This document shows, one piece after another, positions 60,101 to 64,000 of a stretch of 64,000 nucleotides of DNA; the first letter of the stretch is position 1; every line of letters starts with the position of its first letter. A program made the translations under genes and the position numbers. The stretch covers positions 1-64,000 of the forward strand of contig NHZP01000007.1 in the NCBI GenBank assembly GCA_003313425.1, written 5' to 3'. The stretch comes from Pseudopyrenochaeta lycopersici. Taxonomy: Eukaryota > Ascomycota > Dothideomycetes > Pleosporales > Pseudopyrenochaetaceae. The notes beneath the pieces are model-generated. The model was not told where the DNA came from, did not search any database, and saw only the letters and a list, made by a program, of their open reading frames with translations.

Positions 60101-61338
60101 CTACACTAATGATTTAACCGTCGTGACCAGAATCTTGATGTGATCGTCTTTGTTCTTCACCAGCTCTTCAAATCCTCTCTCGGCGATGTCGTCGACATGT
60201 ATGCGGCTGGTGATCATGGTTTCGGCACCTTTGAATTTACCTATTAGGTCGTTAGCTTGATTCGAAACTCTACGGCTTCACTGACCAGCAACAAAAGCAT
60301 CAACTGTTTCCTGAAAGTCCTTCTCGTTGTACGCCAGGACGCATTTCAGGGTGATTTCTTTGAGGAAGTAGTGTTGGAACGGGATGACCATCTGCAGGTG
60401 GTTAGCCAGAGAATTAAGGTTGTGCGGTAGTCGCACTGGTTTTGCCCAAACGGCTACGTTCATGTACAGTCCCTGAAATCTTACAGCATCCATGCCTGCA
60501 TCAAAACCTCTCTGCACGCCTGCGCAGTCTAAAACGACGTCAACGCCCTCTCTGTCAGTAAGCTCGCGACATCTATCTCCGATGTTCTCTTTGATGGGAT
60601 CGAAGACCACATCCGCAATCTGTCTGTTCTGTGTCGCTCGTGTCGCCGTCGGCTCCGAGATGTAGATTTGCTTGCATCCATGAGCTCGCAAGCCCAAAGC
60701 ACATCCTATGCCAATAGGGCCACCTCCAAGAATCAAGGCACTTTTTGTTGACCAGTCTGGCACTTTGCACGAGGAGATGCCATGCCAAGCGGTCGCCAAA
60801 GGCTCGATGAGCGCGGCATGGCTGAGATTGATCTTATCTGGAAGTGGGTAGCATTGTTTCGCATCGATGGCTACCATTTCAGAGAAGCCGCCGCCAGTGC
60901 CTGAAAGACCCTTGAAGCCTAGGGTCGAGCATCCATGAGTGCTGCCGACGTTGCACTGCGAGCATTTGCGGCAGTAGATGCGTGGGTCGACCATGACTTT
61001 CTGGCCTGGTCTGAGATTAGATCCGGATGGAGCGCTCAGGATGCGGCCTGCGAATTCGTGGCCCATTGTGACGGGCAGATGGGCTCCAGTAGCTGGGTGA
61101 GGTTGCTCAGGTGGAGGTATGGTGAGTGGACCTGCTATTTTAGCTGAATGCCTTGGAAAGTAGTTGCAGAAGAGTTCTTACCATGTTCATACTCATGAAG
61201 GTCACTACCGCATATTCCGCACCATTCGACTTCAACTAGAGCTTCATGCTCTTGCGGCTCCGGCTTCGGCACGTCGACCACTCGCAGATCTCGCTTGGCA
61301 TAGTACTGTGCGGCTTTCATAGTTTTTTGATATGCCAT
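60101..61338 (-). CDS. Zinc-dependent medium-chain dehydrogenase (butanediol/sorbitol type), intact
   Basis: Exons 61338-61182, 61131-60286 and 60240-60101 join to 380 codons plus stop, with introns of 50 and 45 bp. The catalytic zinc ligands are visible as C43 in CGICGSDLHE, H77-E78 in GHEFAG, and a later Glu. The structural zinc loop is CRKCSQCNVGSTHGC. The NAD(P) Rossmann motif is GGGPIGIG. The order and spacing match (R,R)-butanediol and sorbitol dehydrogenases, which oxidise secondary alcohols to ketones. A ketone product could feed the neighbouring Baeyer-Villiger enzyme (inference). For the first intron either TAG or CAG at its end would work; CAG was chosen. There are no nonsense codons. 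Confidence 0.9.
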
Positions 61339-62459
61339 TGAGTTTGTAGGAAACAGAGCGCGCAGTCCGGAAGGTGAGTTATAATGCAGAAAAGCCGCCT
61401 AGGATATGGCATACGGAAGTCAAGTCAGCTGGGCCGCGCCACCATGTCTTCTCACTTGATCCTTGGATGCAGGATGATCACTCGGGGGCATAATGGCCCG
61501 CCCAAGGGCTCGGCATCTAGAACGCGGACGAGCTAGTGCTGTTTCGTCCGCTCGGCTACATAGATGCACTCGGCAGCTTTGAGTTGTGGGGAAGCTTGGG
61601 CACGCAAGTAAGTAATCATTTTCCGCCTCATGACATCCGAGATAAACCAAATCAGGGCAGCTTGGCTAGTGTGGAAACAGAATTTTACTAAATACCAATA
61701 CTTATGTAAACTTGTTACAAAGGGAACGAGAAGCCTCGTTGAACGGTGAGCTGCCCCTCTACGCTAATGTCCTAATGCGGCGTAGCGCCACTGGGTCGGA
61801 GCTCCAGCGAACCTCAGCATCATTCTTCCCACCACCACTTGCACCAGCATTAATCTCGACTATCGCTATCCACCCGCCCACTACATTATTACTACAAACT
61901 CGCTACCATGCAGAAGTCACGATGGGCGCCTAAGGACGAAGAGAAAGCTCCAACGCCTGTCACTAAACCAGAGCCTACGACACAAACAGAGAGTTAACCA
62001 CCAGCAGAGCCAGTCCAAGCCGCCACAATAGCTGCCCAGCCCGAATCAGCAACGGCATATACAGCTCTAGTCAGTCTTGTCTCTGAAATATCACCAAAAG
62101 CTCCCACACACGACACTTCCCACGTTTTCTTAGAATATAGCTAACTAGAATATCTTACTATAGTTAAAGTATAAGCTCTATTCTAAATGGAATTTAGTAC
62201 TATTACTACTTAGCTTAAATAGATTACTATAACTTAAGCTTATAAGCTTTAAGCTAAGCTTTTAGGCTATCTCTAATAGAGCCTTAGTAGCGCGTCTACT
62301 TGTTACAAACAGAAGTAGGAAAGGCGGCGGTTATGAGGATAAGGGAGGAGGCACAGACGACCTACGAAGAAACTAAGCCTCTAAACTAACTAATAACGCT
62401 AAGGTTACGTAATCCTAGAAAACCTATACTAAGATAGACTTAGTCCTATAGGATAGAGA
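61339..62459. other. Intergenic; possible truncated gene start, RIP from 62140 on
   Basis: It includes the dehydrogenase promoter region. From ATG 61909 a frame rich in Pro/Thr/Ala/Glu stays open for 29 codons, then continues with TAA/TAG at Gln-like places until it dissolves into AT-rich sequence after about 62140. It may be a host gene damaged by RIP spreading from the Z element that begins at 62460. No domain is recognisable. Confidence 0.4.
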
Positions 62460-62709
62460 TGTTATGGGCGAAGAGGCCTAGCTAACGAGTGTGCATTTGT
62501 CCTATACTACAGAAGGAGAAAGATAGAGAAGAGGTTACAGGCATCCTTAGAGGATATATATATATATTTATATAAGTAAAGAGAAATATACTCCTTTAGC
62601 TACTAACTTATATAAGCTAATAAGAAAAAGAGGTAGAAGAGATTAAGGAGTTCCTTCCTCGTGTAATAGTAGTAAAGCCTCTCTTACTTAAAGGGCGCAG
62701 GGTATTATA
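62460..62709 (-). repeat. 3' LTR of element Z copy 3, minus orientation
   Basis: The 250-bp LTR in reverse (TGTTATGGGCG...). Its left neighbour is host-like DNA (AGAGA pentamer) and on the right the purine tract and 3' end of Z follow. The half nearer 62700 is heavily RIP-mutated, the half nearer 62460 much less. Confidence 0.9.
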
Positions 62710-64000
62710 ATACCCTCCTCTTCTTTAAATAACTATATTATTTCTTTATATATAGTTTAACTTTAACTTTATACTTATATAAGTAGTATTATATTATTAT
62801 ACTATAAAAGTAGAGATATTATATATACTTTTTCTTATTTATTTATAAGTAATTTTCCTCTTTTACCTATTATTACTACCTAATAATGTAAAGTAGAAGA
62901 GAAGTTAGTTATTTACTCGCTCGTGCGTATATAAAGAGCTTTTCCTCTAACTCTTTCTTCCTCTCTTACTACTTAACTTTAACTTACTTACGTATAACTT
63001 ATCTTCTTATTATTACTAATATACCTCCTAAAGTAGCTTTTTTAGCTAGTTAGCCTAATTATAGGGTATAAGGTCCTAGTAGTTATAGTAGTAGTATAAA
63101 CTATCTTACTTATATAACTACTAGTAATATTATATCTACGCACGCAGCTACTAAAGCTAATATTACTTAAGTTACTTATACTTAGCTTACTTAAATAGCT
63201 TCTAACTAAACTTAACCTACTAGTATTATTATTCCTACTACTTAGGGTAATATATCTCTTCTTCCTATTAACTATATAATTTAGTATATCCTAGATACTC
63301 TAGTTATAGATAAGTTTTACTATCTCTTTATAACTACTTCTATATATCTTATTCCTTTTTACTTTTCTATTTCTAATATTATTTAGCTTAAGCTAGTTTA
63401 TATTACTAAGTTCTTTTTTTATCTTATTAATTAATCTCTATATTATACTTAGTAAGGCTATAGTCTTAATAATTTCTCTCTTATTATTACTTATTATATA
63501 ATTAATACTTAGTAACTTCTCTCTAGTTATTAATCTTACTTTAAAGCCTACCTTATCCATAGCTATAGTTCTCTTAATACTAACTTTTATTCTAATAACT
63601 ATACTAAGGCTATATAAGAGTATTATATATTTATAGCTTTTACTAGGTATATCTTTATTACTAGTAAGTAGAGTAAAGCTTACTCTAATTATATATAGTA
63701 AGATTATAGTATGTCTTATATAGCTAGGCGTACTCTACCTCTCCTACCTTCTAATAGAGTCTCTATTTCTTAGCGTAGTTAAGGTTAGAGTTAAGTCTTT
63801 ACTAAGCCTAAGAAGGATAAACGTTTCTTAGACGTCTTAGGTTAGAAAGCCTTATATAAGGTTAGTTAGCTTATACTAGCTTATTTCTCTAACCTTTTAG
63901 TAGTTTCCTAGATAGTAGCTATATAGGCTATATATAAGTCTTCTATTTCTTATAAGCTTCTATAGTAATAAGATTCTCTTCTAGCTTCTAAGTTAAGTTA
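62710..64000 (-). mobile_element. Element Z copy 3: 3' end, runs off the window
   Basis: The reverse complement of 2990-4285 (and 29740-31307). It contains the polypurine tract (complement at 62708-62728), the third open frame (about 62975-63870) and the end of pol. It is more RIP-mutated than the other copies: the third frame also has many stops here. Confidence 0.9.

Overview
The window looks like a chromosome segment of a filamentous ascomycete (Pezizomycotina, most likely a Dothideomycete; the class is inferred). Genes have short 39-100 bp introns with GT...CTAAC...AG signals, and single-copy genes of roughly 50% GC alternate with very AT-rich blocks. In those blocks CpA and TpG are nearly absent and CAG/CAA/TGG codons have become stops, the signature of repeat-induced point mutation (RIP).

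Layout. 1-4535: 3' part of a RIP-mutated Ty3/Gypsy chromovirus (called Z here) ending in a 250-bp LTR. 4536-11640: AT-rich relics, a (CTTT)n microsatellite and a 50-bp tandem repeat. 11670-14345: a GC-balanced island with the tail of an AIG1-type GTPase and a broken fibronectin-III/secreted-tail gene. 14446-16145: an intact NADAR-domain gene and an unrecognised 206-residue gene, both on the minus strand. 16538-20588: CCCTAA-like repeats, a G-poor tract and a decayed hAT transposon. 20640-22253: a decayed RecQ-type (telomere-linked-helicase-like) gene, cut by an LTR-like repeat. 22254-44045: nested Gypsy elements, namely X, a full-length Z holding a solo LTR of its own family, Y copies, and a long palindrome.

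44046-62459 is a mostly GC-balanced gene region. It holds an intact FAD/NAD(P) oxidoreductase, a relic of a large unrecognised gene butted against an APN1-like relic, an intact Baeyer-Villiger monooxygenase, a TA-flanked MITE, two dead MFS transporters and an intact zinc-dependent dehydrogenase. 62460-64000 is the 3' end of a third Z copy on the minus strand.

The three intact redox enzymes with two adjacent transporters look like a decaying catabolic or secondary-metabolite cluster, in which import/export was lost before the enzymes. The most novel signal is a third open frame of about 290 codons between the chromodomain and the 3' LTR of element Z. It is present in all three Z copies, has very few stops despite RIP, and matches no family I recognise. 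No CRISPR, rRNA or convincing tRNA was seen.
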